This document shows, in pieces, positions 1 through 9,829 of a DNA stretch of 64,000 nucleotides. Source of the stretch: Thiobacillus sp. 65-29 (GTDB taxonomy: Bacteria; Pseudomonadota; Gammaproteobacteria; Burkholderiales; Thiobacillaceae); contig MKWN01000010.1 in the NCBI GenBank assembly GCA_001899775.1, forward strand, positions 1 through 64,000, in the 5' to 3' direction. The position numbers were made by a program, and so were the translations under genes. A model generated the notes under the pieces. That model saw only the letters and a list, made by a program, of their open reading frames with translations. It did no database searches and was not told where the DNA came from. Each line of letters opens with the position of its first letter. Position 1 is the first letter of the stretch.

Positions 1-162
1 GTCTTCGGTGAGCGCGCCGATGATGCCGTTGCGGCCGGCGTAGACCTTGCCGATCTTGTCCTTGTGCTTGCGTGCGGTTTCGATCACGCCGCATGCGGAG
101 GCGTTGATGACGGCGGTCACCCCGCCGGATTGCGCATAGAAGGCGTTCATTTTCTTCGCCAT
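1..162 (-). CDS. pfp: PPi-dependent 6-phosphofructokinase, N-terminal part
   Basis: Only the first 54 codons lie in the window; the gene continues past base 1. The protein begins MAKKMNAFYAQSGGVTAVIN and continues with a GRNGIIGAL stretch. These are the nucleotide/PPi-binding Gly-rich N-terminus and following loop of PfkA-superfamily enzymes of the PPi type, which reversibly phosphorylate fructose 6-phosphate in the cytoplasm. A clear AGGAGA ribosome-binding site lies 6-7 bases before the ATG. PPi-type rather than ATP-type is inferred from the GGVTAVIN form of the loop. Confidence is limited by truncation. Confidence 0.8.
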   Translation of the reverse strand, partial: MAKKMNAFYAQSGGVTAVINASACGVIETARKHKDKIGKVYAGRNGIIGALTED

Positions 163-361
163 GAATTTCTCTCCTGGTACCACGCTATAAAAAATTCCTT
201 GCAACGCTCCTGCGATTCGCCGCCCCATGACATGAAACGGCGACTCGCCATGAACGTTCCCCTCTCCCCGCCCTCTCCCGCAAGCGGAAGAGGGGGACGA
301 GGTCTCGCTTCGCGAGTGTCACACCAACAAAAAGCCAGCGATAGCGCTGGCTCTCGAAAAA
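163..361. repeat. Intergenic region with short palindrome
   Basis: About 200 bases between pfp and the next gene. It holds a C/T-rich stretch and an inverted repeat, CCCTCTCCCGCAAGCGGAAGAGGG in outline, at about 270-293. This is the kind of small extragenic palindrome common in betaproteobacterial genomes. No gene is seen here. Confidence 0.5.
328..352 (-). terminator. Rho-independent terminator for the adk-side operon
   Basis: On the minus strand a perfect 8-bp stem (AGCCAGCG / CGCTGGCT, loop CTAT, bases 333-352) is followed directly by TTTTTGTT. It sits about 10 bases after the stop codon at 362, so it ends the minus-strand operon running from exbB down to this point. Confidence 0.85.
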
Positions 362-727
362 TCAGGAATTGCCGGACGCGCCCTCCTCGGCCAGTCGACG
401 TGCTTCCTCGTCCGCCTGCATTTTCAGCAGGGTGGTGACGCAGTCGCCGACGTCGTCATACTCCTCGCGCCCGGTCGCGAAACGGTCACGCACGCGGTAG
501 AAGAACATGCTGCGGTAGCGCGAGTCACCGGTCTTCGACAGCACGAAGTGGCAGCCGTGTTCCTTCCAGTACAAACCGGGGCACAGCGTCAGTTCGCGGT
601 CCTCGACGTGGAGGCGGATTTCCGTCTCCACGTCCTGCATGTCGATCGCCCTGCCATAGCGCTCGTTCACCGCCTGCTGGACGACCCAGCGTTCGGTGTC
701 GGTCATGGGGGCGATCGTCTGCGGCAT
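362..727 (-). CDS. Conserved hypothetical protein downstream of adk
   Basis: A 121-residue cytoplasmic protein if started at MPQTIAPMTDTER, 7 bases after the adk stop; a second ATG at 706 is also possible and neither has a strong ribosome-binding site. No signal peptide or membrane segment is visible. The middle (WKEHGCHFVLSKTGDSRYRS) and the acidic C-terminus are soluble in character. I do not recognise the family. It is the last gene of the adk operon, just before a terminator, so it is probably co-expressed with adenylate kinase. Confidence 0.7.
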   Translation of the reverse strand: MPQTIAPMTDTERWVVQQAVNERYGRAIDMQDVETEIRLHVEDRELTLCPGLYWKEHGCHFVLSKTGDSRYRSMFFYRVRDRFATGREEYDDVGDCVTTLLKMQADEEARRLAEEGASGNS

Positions 728-734
728 TGCCTGG

Positions 735-1430
<696 letters not shown>

Positions 1431-1488
1431 CTAAGCCATGCCTGCCTCAAGCAACACTCAAAAAATTTTATTCGCCGATTCATCCGGC

Positions 1489-2256
1489 TCAAACCTCTCC
1501 ATCTGCGGCGACCCGCGCGCGCACCCGCTCGAGGTCTTCCGCGGTATCCACCCCCGGCGCGGGGGCACCCGCCACCAGGCCGAGGCTGATACGGTGACCG
1601 TGCCACAGCACACGCAACTGCTCCAGCATTTCGTGACGCTCCAGCGGCGACGGCGCGAGGCTTGCGTAGGTACGCAGGAAGCCCGCACGATAGGCATACA
1701 GGCCGATATGGCGCAATGCGCCAAGCTCGTGCGGCATCGCCTCGCCGGCGGCGAAGGCGTCACGCGGCCAGGGAATGGGGGCGCGGCTGAAGTAGAGGGC
1801 GTACCCCGCCTGGTCCGCCACCACCTTGACCACGTTCGGATTGACGAAGTCAGCGGGATCGTGGATCGCATGAGCCAGTGTCGCCATCACGGCATCCTCG
1901 TGCAGCACGAGCTGCCGCGCGGCCTCGCGGATCAGCGCGGGGTCGATCAGCGGCTCGTCACCCTGCACGTTGACCACGAGGGTATCGTCCGGCCAGCCGA
2001 GCGTCTCGACGACTTCGACCAGGCGTTCGGTCCCCGACTGGTGCGCGGGCGAAGTCAGCACTGCGGCATGGCCCGCCGCCTCCACCGCCTGCTGCACGCG
2101 CGCGTCGTCGGTGGCAACGATGACCGTCTCGGCACCGGCACGCAGTGCCTGATCGAGCACGCGCAGCACCATCGGGCGGCCGCCGATGTCCGCCAGCGGC
2201 TTGCCCGGCAGCCGGCTGGACGCATAGCGCGCGGGAATGACGACACGAAAGCGCAC
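1489..2256 (-). CDS. kdsB: 3-deoxy-manno-octulosonate cytidylyltransferase
   Basis: This enzyme activates Kdo with CTP to CMP-Kdo for lipopolysaccharide inner-core synthesis. The start is a GTG giving [20 protein letters not shown], which matches the family N-terminus with the nucleotide-binding SSRLPGKPL motif. It lies 5 bases after the stop of the Trm112-like gene, which suggests translational coupling. [10 protein letters not shown] and the HIGLYAYR motif are present. The length of 255 residues is normal. The longer upstream extension in this frame is non-coding because it overlaps the trm112 gene. Confidence 0.95.
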   Translation of the reverse strand: MRFRVVIPARYASSRLPGKPLADIGGRPMVLRVLDQALRAGAETVIVATDDARVQQAVEAAGHAAVLTSPAHQSGTERLVEVVETLGWPDDTLVVNVQGDEPLIDPALIREAARQLVLHEDAVMATLAHAIHDPADFVNPNVVKVVADQAGYALYFSRAPIPWPRDAFAAGEAMPHELGALRHIGLYAYRAGFLRTYASLAPSPLERHEMLEQLRVLWHGHRISLGLVAGAPAPGVDTAEDLERVRARVAADGEV

Positions 2257-2261
2257 GAGGG

Positions 2262-2447
2262 TTATTGACCGTGGATTTCGTCGACACCCAGGGTGCGCGC
2301 CTCTTCCGGCAGCATCACCGGAATGTCGTCGCGGATCGGATAGGCCAGGCGACACGCGTGGCAGATCAGTTCCTGTGCGGATTTCTTCCATTCCAGCGGG
2401 CTTTTGCACACGGGGCAGACGAGGATTTCAAGAAGCTTCGGGTTCAT
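2262..2447 (-). CDS. Trm112/YcaR-type zinc-ribbon protein
   Basis: A 61-residue protein with the pattern [16 protein letters not shown] and a second CHAC pair, giving a four-cysteine zinc ribbon typical of the YcaR (Trm112) family. Homologues are found next to kdsB and lpxK in many Proteobacteria, as here. The molecular role in bacteria is not well established. The first 20 bases overlap the end of the upstream GGDEF gene, so the two are probably coupled. Confidence 0.9.
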   Translation of the reverse strand: MNPKLLEILVCPVCKSPLEWKKSAQELICHACRLAYPIRDDIPVMLPEEARTLGVDEIHGQ

Positions 2448-3531
2448 GGGCGAGAGTCCTGTAAACGGTTGCGTCAGCCGCGTCCGGCTGTTGCGACTTG
2501 CTATGGTAGAGGCGGATGTCGGCGATCGACAGCAGCGTCATGAGATCGTGGCCGTCGCGTGGCGCATGGGCGACGCCCAGGCTTGCGGCCATCGGCAGGC
2601 CGTTGCCCTGGCTCCACGCGGCTACGCGCGCCTCGATGCGCGCGAAGATCTGGCGTACCGCAGCGGCGTCCCGCTCCGGCAGGAGGGCGACGAACTCGTC
2701 GCCGCCCCAGCGCCCGCACACGCCCATCTCCGCCGATTCGCTGAAGATTTGCGCGAATTCCGCGAGCACCCGGTCGCCCACGCCGTGTCCATAGCGGTCG
2801 TTGATCGCCTTGAACTGGTTGAGGTCGGCGAACAGCACTGTGGCGGGCACACCACGATCCGCGCGGTCGAAGACCTGCTCGGATGCCGCCAGCAGGCCAT
2901 GGCGGTTGAGCAGGCCGGTCAGGCTGTCGAAGCGGCTGCGGTAGTCGAGCTGGCGCCGCTGTCCTTCGATGTGCCCCATTAGGATGTAGGCATACACTGC
3001 AAGCGTGACCCAGAACACGCCGAAAAAGACGTCCCCTGCACCGATCGAGAAACCGCCCAGGCGATAGCGGAAAGCGAAGGCGACCGCCATGCCGAGGAAG
3101 GCGCCACCGAGCACTTCTGCGAACAGGCGCATGCCGTAACGCATGCCGTTGCCGAGCAGCACCATGAGAAACGCCAGCGCCGACGGCGGGATCGGGTTGG
3201 GATCGTGAATCACGCACAGGGTCACGATGAGCAGATCGGCCGCCATCGCGCTGCGGATCTTCAGCAGCGTCACGTCCTGCAGGGCGAGACGGAAGAACCA
3301 GCTGTTGATGACGAAATAGACACCGAGCGCGATCAGCAGTTGCTCGACGGTGAAGAACACCGGCGGCACCGCGTCCAGGGTGGAGAAATAAATCACCGCC
3401 AGCGAGAAGAACAGGTAGCGGGTGAAGAACTGGGTGAGGATTTCGGAGCGCTGCGGTACCCAGAAGCCATCCTCGCCTTCCGTCACCCAGCGGCAGGGAT
3501 GGCGCCGATCCGTCCAGTTCGAAGTCTGCAT
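2428..3531 (-). CDS. Membrane-anchored GGDEF diguanylate cyclase
   Basis: This 367-residue protein has about six hydrophobic segments in residues 35-200, then a GGDEF domain with intact catalytic motif RWGGDEF. The substrate-side [18 protein letters not shown] stretch is also present, so it should make cyclic di-GMP. No RxxD inhibitory site is visible upstream of GGDEF. The ATG at 3531 has a good AGGGGA site; an in-frame ATG at 3573 would overlap the lpxK stop. It sits between lpxK and trm112, where these two are normally neighbours, so it looks inserted into the lipid A/Kdo operon. Confidence 0.85.
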   Translation of the reverse strand: MQTSNWTDRRHPCRWVTEGEDGFWVPQRSEILTQFFTRYLFFSLAVIYFSTLDAVPPVFFTVEQLLIALGVYFVINSWFFRLALQDVTLLKIRSAMAADLLIVTLCVIHDPNPIPPSALAFLMVLLGNGMRYGMRLFAEVLGGAFLGMAVAFAFRYRLGGFSIGAGDVFFGVFWVTLAVYAYILMGHIEGQRRQLDYRSRFDSLTGLLNRHGLLAASEQVFDRADRGVPATVLFADLNQFKAINDRYGHGVGDRVLAEFAQIFSESAEMGVCGRWGGDEFVALLPERDAAAVRQIFARIEARVAAWSQGNGLPMAASLGVAHAPRDGHDLMTLLSIADIRLYHSKSQQPDAADATVYRTLAHEPEAS

Positions 3532-3569
3532 TCGATGTCCCCTCGTCGGCGCACCCATTGTTTTTATTG

Positions 3570-4550
3570 TCATCGTGGGATGCGCGCATCCAGCCAATCG
3601 ACCAATGCCGGCTCCGGCGCGGCTTCGAGCTCCACCGCCCACCAATCGGCCCCGGCAAAATCCCGGCATTTTACCGCGTCTTTCTCCGTCATCAGCACCC
3701 GCCCGTCGGTGGGCAGGTCGGCCGGGGTGAAGGGGTGGTGGTCGGGAAAGGCGCGCGGCGTGAAACGCACGCCGTGGAGGGCAAGCAGATCGAAGAACCC
3801 CTCGGGCCGACCGATGCCCGTGGCGGCGAGCCAGTCGCCGTGCGGCAACGCTTGCAGCGGCCGCCGCGCGTCAGGCGTGCGCAGGGGCCAGGCTTGCCCA
3901 GCCACGAAGTCGGCGCGCCATGCGGCCAGCTCGCGCGGTCGTGCACCGGGCCGCACCACCTGGATCAGCGCGTCGGCTGCGCGCAGGCGGCTGCGCGGCT
4001 CGCGCAGGGGGCCGGCCGGCAGCGGCCAGCCGTTGCCGAAGCCGGCGGCGGCATCGACGACCACGAGTTCGACGTCGCGCGCGAGGCGATAGTGCTGCAG
4101 GCCGTCGTCCGCCACGATGAGGTCGATACCCGGATGCCGCGCCAGCAGGGTGCGCGCGGCGGCGACGCGATCACGCCCGACGACCACCGGTGCGCCGGTT
4201 TTCAGATGGATCAGCAGGGGCTCGTCGCCCACCTCGGCGGGCGAGCCGCTCGCACTCACCTCGACGCAGCCGCGTGCCTCGCCGCCATAACCGCGGCTGA
4301 CCACACCCGGCCGGTAGCCACGCGCGCGCAGACGATTCACCAGCCAGATCGTCATCGGTGTCTTGCCGCTGCCGCCGGCCGTGATGTTGCCGACGATGAT
4401 CACCGGTACGCCGATGCGAACCGTCGCCAGCCAGCGGCGCCGGTAGGCGAGTCGGCGCAGCGCGGCGACAGCGGCGAACAGTGCGGAAAATGGAAGCAGC
4501 AGCAGCGTGAGCGCACCGGTGCGCGCCCACAGCCGCCGGGAGAACAGCAT
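3570..4550 (-). CDS. lpxK: Tetraacyldisaccharide 4'-kinase
   Basis: This enzyme phosphorylates the 4' position of the lipid A disaccharide at the inner membrane. The protein has 326 residues with an N-terminal hydrophobic anchor, then VGNITAGGSGKTPMTIWL, the family's modified P-loop. SRGYGG and VADDGLQH, two LpxK hallmarks, follow. The gene begins 11 bases after exbD, consistent with the common exbB-exbD-lpxK operon. Confidence 0.95.
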   Translation of the reverse strand: MLFSRRLWARTGALTLLLLPFSALFAAVAALRRLAYRRRWLATVRIGVPVIIVGNITAGGSGKTPMTIWLVNRLRARGYRPGVVSRGYGGEARGCVEVSASGSPAEVGDEPLLIHLKTGAPVVVGRDRVAAARTLLARHPGIDLIVADDGLQHYRLARDVELVVVDAAAGFGNGWPLPAGPLREPRSRLRAADALIQVVRPGARPRELAAWRADFVAGQAWPLRTPDARRPLQALPHGDWLAATGIGRPEGFFDLLALHGVRFTPRAFPDHHPFTPADLPTDGRVLMTEKDAVKCRDFAGADWWAVELEAAPEPALVDWLDARIPR

Positions 4551-4561
4551 TGGCGGCCCCG

Positions 4562-4978
4562 TCAGGGAGGCGTCTGGGTGGCGAAGGTGATGCGCACCAG
4601 ACCGACGCGGCGCGCGGCTTCCATCACGTTCACCACCGCCTGGTGGGTGGCCCGCGCGTCGGCGTTGATCACCACCACGGGATCGGTCTGGCTGGCGGCG
4701 GCCGCCTGCAGCGCCGTGGCCAGCGTGTCGATGTTGGCGTCACCGAGCGCACGCTCGTCGATCTGGTAACGGCCATCCTCCGCCACCGCGACCTCGATCT
4801 GCTTCGGCTGCGTCGGCGTCTGCTCGGCAGTGCTGGTGGGCAGGTTGATCTTGAGTTCGGCGAAGCGCGCGTAGGTGGTCGTCACGGCGAGAAAGATGAC
4901 GATGACGAGCAGGATGTCGATGAACGGAATCAGGTTGATTTCCGGGTAATCCTCGCGGCGGCCTCTTCTGAAGTTCAT
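4562..4978 (-). CDS. exbD: Biopolymer transport protein ExbD/TolR
   Basis: A 138-residue protein with a short cytoplasmic N-terminus, one membrane helix starting INLIPFIDILLVIVIFL that includes the conserved channel aspartate, and a periplasmic domain. It pairs with the ExbB encoded 3 bases upstream to form a proton-driven motor. In this operon context it is commonly present in betaproteobacteria. A separate, unrelated ExbB/ExbD pair occurs at 37-38 kb in this window. Confidence 0.93.
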   Translation of the reverse strand: MNFRRGRREDYPEINLIPFIDILLVIVIFLAVTTTYARFAELKINLPTSTAEQTPTQPKQIEVAVAEDGRYQIDERALGDANIDTLATALQAAAASQTDPVVVINADARATHQAVVNVMEAARRVGLVRITFATQTPP

Positions 4979-4981
4979 GGC

Positions 4982-5587
4982 TTATTTCCGGTCACCCTGG
5001 ACGATCTCGACCAGCTTGACCGCCTGCTGTTCCATGTCGACCACCAGGCGCTCGACCTTGGCGCGGAAGTAGCGATAGAAGATCATCGCGGGAATCGCGA
5101 TGATGAGGCCGAACGCGGTGTTGTACAGGGCGATCGAGATGCCGTGCGCAAGCTGGCCGGGATTGGTGCCGGTCGCGGTCTGCGCACCGAAGATCTCGAT
5201 CATGCCGACCACGGTGCCGAACAGGCCGAGCAGCGGCGCCATGCTCGCCACCGTGCCGAGCGAAGTGAGGAAGCGGTCGAGTTCGTGCGTGACGGCGCGC
5301 CCGGATTCCTCGATCGACTCGCGCATCACTTCGCGCGAGTTGTGCGCGTTCTTCAGGGCCGTCGCAAAAATCCGTCCCAGTGGCGAGCTCTCGGTGAGTT
5401 TGCTCAGCAGTTCCGTCGTCACCCCGCGTTCCTGATACGTCTTGACCGTCTCGGCCAGCAGCCCCTCCGGTGCCACCTCGCGGTTGCGCAGGCTGTAAAG
5501 GCGCTCGATGATGATGGCCACGGCGATGATCGACGCCAGGATCAACGGCCAGATTGGCCAACCGGCGGCCTCGATGATGGCAAGCAC
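4982..5587 (-). CDS. exbB: MotA/TolQ/ExbB proton channel protein
   Basis: A 201-residue protein if started at the GTG at 5587, which has a GGGAG site 7-8 bases upstream; an upstream in-frame extension has no family resemblance. It shows the ExbB pattern: an N-terminal helix, a cytoplasmic loop, then two helices with MAPLLGLFGTVVGMIEIF and LIIAIPAMIFY. It forms the channel with ExbD and is the first gene of the exbB-exbD-lpxK-kdsB-adk operon. Confidence 0.93.
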   Translation of the reverse strand: MLAIIEAAGWPIWPLILASIIAVAIIIERLYSLRNREVAPEGLLAETVKTYQERGVTTELLSKLTESSPLGRIFATALKNAHNSREVMRESIEESGRAVTHELDRFLTSLGTVASMAPLLGLFGTVVGMIEIFGAQTATGTNPGQLAHGISIALYNTAFGLIIAIPAMIFYRYFRAKVERLVVDMEQQAVKLVEIVQGDRK

Positions 5588-5689
5588 TGGATTCCACTCC
5601 CGATGAACACAACAAACGAAATGTAGCGCCCGCACGCGGGTTTGAGCAAGCGCCCGCAACAAATCGGTGAGCGCGGGAAACGCGACCGA

Positions 5690-5714
5690 GTTCTCCACAA
5701 TTCATGTGGATAAC
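5690..5714. promoter_or_regulatory. Inverted pair of DnaA-box-like sequences
   Basis: GTTCTCCACA and TGTGGATAAC face each other with a 5-base gap; the right half contains a perfect DnaA box (TGTGGATAA, complement TTATCCACA). It lies about 100 bases upstream of exbB on that gene's promoter side and 210 bases before xseA. It could bind DnaA as a transcription regulator. Nothing here resembles a full origin. Confidence 0.45.
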
Positions 5715-5801
5715 TCTGTGAGAAAGTCGCACGCGTGCCACCTAAGCGCCCGCCCGCAAAGGGATTTCACTTGGGGCCCAAAAACTAACCACGTCGCTTT
5801 T

Positions 5802-5830
5802 TTGCGTAAAATCAAGAAGTTACATAAATA
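5802..5830 (+). promoter_or_regulatory. Probable sigma-70 promoter of xseA
   Basis: TTGCGT, a 17-base spacer, then TAAATA give a reasonable -35/-10 pair in an AT-richer stretch of an otherwise GC-rich region. Transcription would begin near 5837, about 50-90 bases before the xseA start. The rest of the 5588-5925 intergenic region holds no gene. Confidence 0.5.
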
Positions 5831-5925
5831 CGTGTGCCGTCAATAGGGGCAAACCGGATTCTCCCGCGATAGGTGGGCGGCTGTGCATGAAGCGGCTCAC
5901 GTGCAAACCCGCTATGCTCCGTCAC

Positions 5926-7281
5926 ATGGATCTTTTCGACGACGCTCCCGCAGCCGAATCCGCCCTCCCCGTGCTCAGCGTGAGCGAGCTCAACCGCATG
6001 GCGCGCCGCGCACTGGAAGCGCAACTGCCCTTGCTGTGGGTCGAGGGCGAGGTCTCCAATTTCATCCGCGCGGCGTCCGGACACTGGTATTTCGCCATCA
6101 AGGATGCCAGCGCTCAGGTGCGCTGCGTAATGTTCCGTGGCCGCAACCAGTTCGCCGACTTCACGCCCGCCAACGGCGACCACGTTGAGGTGCGCGCCCT
6201 GCCTTCGCTGTACGAAGCGCGCGGCGAATTCCAGCTCGGCGTCGAGCAGATCCGCCGCGCCGGCGCCGGCCGCCTGTACGAGGCGTATCTCAGGCTAAAG
6301 GCGAAGCTGGAAGCGGAAGGCCTGTTCGACCCGGCAACGAAGCGTCCCCTGCCCCGTTTTCCGCACCGGCTCGGCATCGTCACCTCACCGCAGGCCGCCG
6401 CGCTGCACGACGTGCTGACCGCGTTGGCGCGGCGCATGCCGGGGCTGCCGGTGGTCATTTACCCCGCGCCGGTGCAGGGCGCCGGCGCCGGCGCGCAGAT
6501 CGCCACAGCGATCCGCACCGCGGGCGCGCGCGCCGAGTGCGACGTGCTGCTGGTATGCCGCGGTGGCGGTTCGCTGGAAGACCTGTGGGCGTTCAACGAC
6601 GAGGCGGTGGCGCGTGCGATCGCCGCGAGCCCGATTCCGGTGGTAAGCGGCGTCGGTCACGAGACCGACTTCACGCTCGCCGATTTCGCCGCCGACCTGC
6701 GCGCGCCGACCCCCACCGCCGCCGCCGAACTCGCCAGCCCGCTGCGCGCGGATCTGCTGCACGCGCTGGCCAGCCACGCGCAACGCCTGCGCCAGCACTT
6801 CGAGCGTCGCCTGCAAGCCGGCATGCAGCAGCTGGACTATCTGGCACGCCGTCTGGTGCATCCGGCCGAGCAGTTGCGCCGCCGCCGGGATGAGCTCGCG
6901 CAATACGCGCGCCACCTGGCCGGGGCCCAGCGCCTGCGACTGGCGCGCGAAGCGACCCGTCTGGAAACGCTCGGCCGGCGCCTGGTCAGCCCCGCCTCTC
7001 TGCTGCAGCGTCACGCCATGCAGCTCGATGCGCTGGCACTGCGCCAACGGCGCGCCATGGCGGGCAGCCTCGCGCAGCGACGGCTCGATCTTGCACGTTA
7101 CGCCGCCAGCCTTGCCCACCTCAATCCCGACAATGTGCTCGCACGTGGCTACAGCATCGTGCAGCGCCCGGACGGGCGCGTGGTACACGACGCCGCCACG
7201 CTCGCCACGGGTGACGCGCTCGACCTGCGCTTCAGCAAGGGTACGGCGCGCGCGCGGGTAGACTCGGTCAAGCCGGATTGA
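5926..7281 (+). CDS. xseA: Exodeoxyribonuclease VII large subunit
   Basis: With XseB this degrades single-stranded DNA in the cytoplasm. The protein has 451 residues from MDLFDDAP, with the OB-fold N-terminus ([13 protein letters not shown]) and [19 protein letters not shown]. The catalytic region follows: [34 protein letters not shown] and [23 protein letters not shown] pieces. A long coiled-coil C-terminal half comes last. An upstream in-frame ATG at 5887 is possible, but the added residues are not family-like. The 3' end overlaps miaA by 14 bases (convergent). Confidence 0.95.
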   Translation: MDLFDDAPAAESALPVLSVSELNRMARRALEAQLPLLWVEGEVSNFIRAASGHWYFAIKDASAQVRCVMFRGRNQFADFTPANGDHVEVRALPSLYEARGEFQLGVEQIRRAGAGRLYEAYLRLKAKLEAEGLFDPATKRPLPRFPHRLGIVTSPQAAALHDVLTALARRMPGLPVVIYPAPVQGAGAGAQIATAIRTAGARAECDVLLVCRGGGSLEDLWAFNDEAVARAIAASPIPVVSGVGHETDFTLADFAADLRAPTPTAAAELASPLRADLLHALASHAQRLRQHFERRLQAGMQQLDYLARRLVHPAEQLRRRRDELAQYARHLAGAQRLRLAREATRLETLGRRLVSPASLLQRHAMQLDALALRQRRAMAGSLAQRRLDLARYAASLAHLNPDNVLARGYSIVQRPDGRVVHDAATLATGDALDLRFSKGTARARVDSVKPD

Positions 7282-8224
7282 ACGCTGCGTGCAGATGCGC
7301 ACGCACGCAGGCCGTCGCCTGCGCTTCCAGATCGTCCGCCAGACAATCCAGTGCCACCGCGCCGGGCCACGAGCGCAACCAGGTCAGCTGTCGCTTGGCG
7401 AGCTGGCGTGTCGCGGCGATGCCCTGTTCACGTAAGGCTTCCAGCGTGATCGCGCCGTCGAGATACGCCCAGGCCTGGCGATAGCCGACGGCGCGCATGG
7501 CCGGCAGATCCGGCGTCAGGCGGGGATCGGCACGCAGGCGCCGCACTTCATCGAGCAGGCCCTCGGCCAGCATGGCATCGAAGCGCGCGGCGATGCGCCG
7601 GTGCAGGTTGGCGCGATCGGACGGAATGAGCGCGAGTTGCAGCACGTCGTAAGGCAGCGCCGCCTCGGCACGGGCGAGCAGCGCCGACATTGGCTGGCCG
7701 CTCAGACGAAAGATTTCCAGTGCGCGGCCGATGCGCTGCGCGTCGTTCGGCGCCAGGCGCGCGGCGGTCACCGCATCGACAACAGCCAGATCGGCGTGCA
7801 GCGCCGGCCAGCCACGCGCCGCGGCGTCGGCTTCGATGCTGCGGCGCAGCGCGGCGTCGGCACCCGGCAGGTCGTCCAGTCCTTTGAGCAGCGCGCGAAA
7901 ATACAGCATGGTGCCGCCGACCAGGAACGGCACGCGACCGCGCGCGCTGATATCGGCCATGAGGCGCAGCGCGTCGGCGCGAAAGGCGGCTGCGGAATAG
8001 CTCTCCGTGGGGTCGCGGATGTCGATGAGATGGTGCGGCGCGCGCGCCAGCGTGGCGGCGTCGGGCTTGGCGCTGCCGATGTCCATGCCGCGGTACACCA
8101 GCGCGGAATCGACGCTGATGATCTCCAGCGGAAAGCGTTCGGCGAGCGCCACCGCCAGCGCGGTCTTGCCGCTGGCGGTCGGCCCCATGAGGAAGACAGC
8201 GGGCGGCAGGACGGGAGCGGGCAT
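7268..8224 (-). CDS. miaA: tRNA dimethylallyltransferase
   Basis: This enzyme adds the isopentenyl group to A37 of tRNAs reading UNN codons. The 318-residue protein begins with the P-loop [18 protein letters not shown], followed by [39 protein letters not shown] and [18 protein letters not shown], all family signatures. The length is normal. It is encoded convergently to xseA. Confidence 0.96.
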   Translation of the reverse strand: MPAPVLPPAVFLMGPTASGKTALAVALAERFPLEIISVDSALVYRGMDIGSAKPDAATLARAPHHLIDIRDPTESYSAAAFRADALRLMADISARGRVPFLVGGTMLYFRALLKGLDDLPGADAALRRSIEADAAARGWPALHADLAVVDAVTAARLAPNDAQRIGRALEIFRLSGQPMSALLARAEAALPYDVLQLALIPSDRANLHRRIAARFDAMLAEGLLDEVRRLRADPRLTPDLPAMRAVGYRQAWAYLDGAITLEALREQGIAATRQLAKRQLTWLRSWPGAVALDCLADDLEAQATACVRAHLHAAFNPA

Positions 8225-8249
8225 GGGGCGATTATGCCCGCCCCGCGTT

Positions 8250-8747
8250 TCAGAACAAGGGTATCAGCTTGTAGCCCTGGGTCTGCCAGCCGATCAGGGA
8301 AATGAAGCCGTCGCCGACGAGCGACAGTTGCGGCAGCAGATTCGCGTTGTCGACCTTGAACGCGCGCGTGGCGATGTTGCACACCTCCTGACGCACGCCC
8401 AGCGCGGCCAGCGCCTCGACGTGCCCGGCGATCGCCTGCAGGCTCGCGTCGTGGTCGATCACCAGTTCCTCGTCCGGCACGCGGGTCAGAAAGCGCACGG
8501 TGGGGCCGATGTAGACGATGACCAGATCCGGTTTCACCCCCTGGCGCTTCAACCCGGCGTGGGTGCCACGGATGATGTCCAGATAGAACGCGGTCTTGCG
8601 CGGCTCGGTGAAATCGATGAGGAACACGCCCTTGCCCTCTTTCACGCCACGCAGTGCGGCGCGGTCGTCGATGGTGGATTCGGCCGGAGCAAGGCCGTGG
8701 AAAGCGAGCAGGACGAGCGTGGCGAGGGACAGCAGGAAACGTTTCAT
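8250..8747 (-). CDS. Secreted DsrE-like protein
   Basis: A 165-residue protein with an N-terminal signal peptide ([22 protein letters not shown]). The mature part is DsrE/DsrF-like in layout, with [15 protein letters not shown], a central [16 protein letters not shown] carrying the one cysteine, and a C-terminal GYKLIPLF. Proteins of this kind are found in sulfur-metabolising bacteria, but the exact role is unknown. The start has a GGAG site 8 bases upstream. The longer in-frame extension upstream runs through repeat DNA and is not credible. Confidence 0.8.
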   Translation of the reverse strand: MKRFLLSLATLVLLAFHGLAPAESTIDDRAALRGVKEGKGVFLIDFTEPRKTAFYLDIIRGTHAGLKRQGVKPDLVIVYIGPTVRFLTRVPDEELVIDHDASLQAIAGHVEALAALGVRQEVCNIATRAFKVDNANLLPQLSLVGDGFISLIGWQTQGYKLIPLF

Positions 8748-8859
8748 GGTAATTCTCCATAAGGTGAAGTGCGCACCGCGACATTTGTTTCCCTTGCCGC
8801 CTTTGAGGCGGTCGCGGGAGCCCGAATATCGCGACGAGGGTACCGGTGCGTAGTCCGAA

Positions 8860-8980
8860 AATCGCGGCGGGGGCGCCGCTCCTACAGGGAGGGCGCGCTG
8901 TTGTAGGAGGGCCGCCCTCGGCCCGATGAGGTGACGGTTGTTCCGCCCAAATCGCGGCGAGGGCGCCGCTCCTGCACTTG
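8860..8980. repeat. Dispersed hairpin repeats, family A
   Basis: Alternating modules of the type TGTAGGAGCGGCGCCCTCGC / ATCGCGGCGAGGGCGCCGCT and TGTAGGAGGGCCGCCCTCGG fill the gap between the DsrE-like gene and the small cysteine protein. Each module can fold into a GC-rich hairpin. The same modules recur at 62.75-62.91 kb. The remainder of 8748-8991 shows only a degenerate further copy near 8820-8860. Confidence 0.8.
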
Positions 8981-8991
8981 GGCGAGAGCAA

Positions 8992-9207
8992 TCAGATCCG
9001 CGCTCCCATGGCACGCAGGTCCACGAGGCTGCAGCTGGTCTTGCGGCTGCCCAGACAGTCGGGGCTGCCCGGTGCGTGCTCGAACGCGCAGGTACGTGCC
9101 TGCAACATCGTCCAGTCGTCGTCCGCGTAGGCCTGACGTGGCAGATTGGGCGGGTAGTAGACACAGCCGGCGCACAGGTCGTCGGGCGGCTGAAAAATTT
9201 CATTCAT
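8992..9207 (-). CDS. Small cysteine-rich protein coupled to a TetR gene
   Basis: A 71-residue protein, MNEIFQPPDDLCAGCVYYPP at the start, with five cysteines including a CxxC pair at residues 12-15 and others at 40, 51 and 59. This suggests metal or iron-sulfur binding or disulfides. There is no signal peptide. Its ATG overlaps the stop of the TetR gene (ATGA), with GAGGAAATC just upstream, so the two are translationally coupled. I do not recognise the family. Confidence 0.75.
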   Translation of the reverse strand: MNEIFQPPDDLCAGCVYYPPNLPRQAYADDDWTMLQARTCAFEHAPGSPDCLGSRKTSCSLVDLRAMGARI

Positions 9208-9818
9208 GCGGATTTCCTCCTGCGTGAGGGTTGCGAGGCGCCTGCCGCGACGGCGCGCCAGGCGCAGGCCCAGATTTCGTCGAGGTAGGTGGGCAACGGT
9301 TCGGGCACGATGCCGTCGAGGCGCGAGGTGATCATGCGGAACGCACCGCCGAACAGACTCGAAGACGCGACCAGCACATCCATGCGGCGCACCTCGCCCC
9401 GTCCCATGCCGCGTTCGACGAGTGCGCGCAGCATGACGAAGGGGCGCGACGAGCACACCGGTGGCTCATCGGGCAGGAACTCACGATGACGCGCGTAGAA
9501 CAGAAACGCCATGGTGCGCGGCTCGGCCTCGGTCATGGCGAACAGGCGGGCGATCAGTTCGCGTGACTGCGCGCGACAGGTGTCGTGGCGCGCGCCCACG
9601 TCGGCGACCATCCAGGCCATGCGTTCGGACAGGTGCGCATACAGCGCGCGGGCGACGCCTTCCTTGTCGCCGAAATGGTGATAGATCGAGCCGATGCTCA
9701 CGCCGGCGGCGCGCACGAGGTCGTGCACCGAAGTATTGAAATAACCCGCTTCGGAGAACAGATCGAGTGCGGCGTCGAGGACGAGCGCTCGGGTATCGGG
9801 GCGGACGGCTGGCTGCAT
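9204..9818 (-). CDS. TetR/AcrR-family transcriptional regulator
   Basis: A 204-residue regulator. Residues 10-55 form the TetR helix-turn-helix: LDLFSEAGYFNTSVHDLVRA followed by AGVSIGSIYHHFGDKEGVAR. The C-terminal ligand domain is of the AcrR/NemR-like type and gives no clue to the ligand. A 16-base palindrome lies 12 bases upstream of the start, so autorepression is likely. It follows the MFS gene in the same direction and overlaps the small cysteine protein gene. Confidence 0.92.
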   Translation of the reverse strand: MQPAVRPDTRALVLDAALDLFSEAGYFNTSVHDLVRAAGVSIGSIYHHFGDKEGVARALYAHLSERMAWMVADVGARHDTCRAQSRELIARLFAMTEAEPRTMAFLFYARHREFLPDEPPVCSSRPFVMLRALVERGMGRGEVRRMDVLVASSSLFGGAFRMITSRLDGIVPEPLPTYLDEIWACAWRAVAAGASQPSRRRKSA

Positions 9819-9829
9819 GGCAGACACTA

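Noticed and set aside
3205-4769. Long plus-strand frames opposite the GGDEF, lpxK and exbD genes
   Set aside because: They lie antisense to well-recognised genes and show only GC-rich low-complexity protein.
5690-5714. A replication origin at the DnaA-box pair
   Set aside because: Only two boxes, no AT-rich unwinding element and no dnaA or dnaN nearby.
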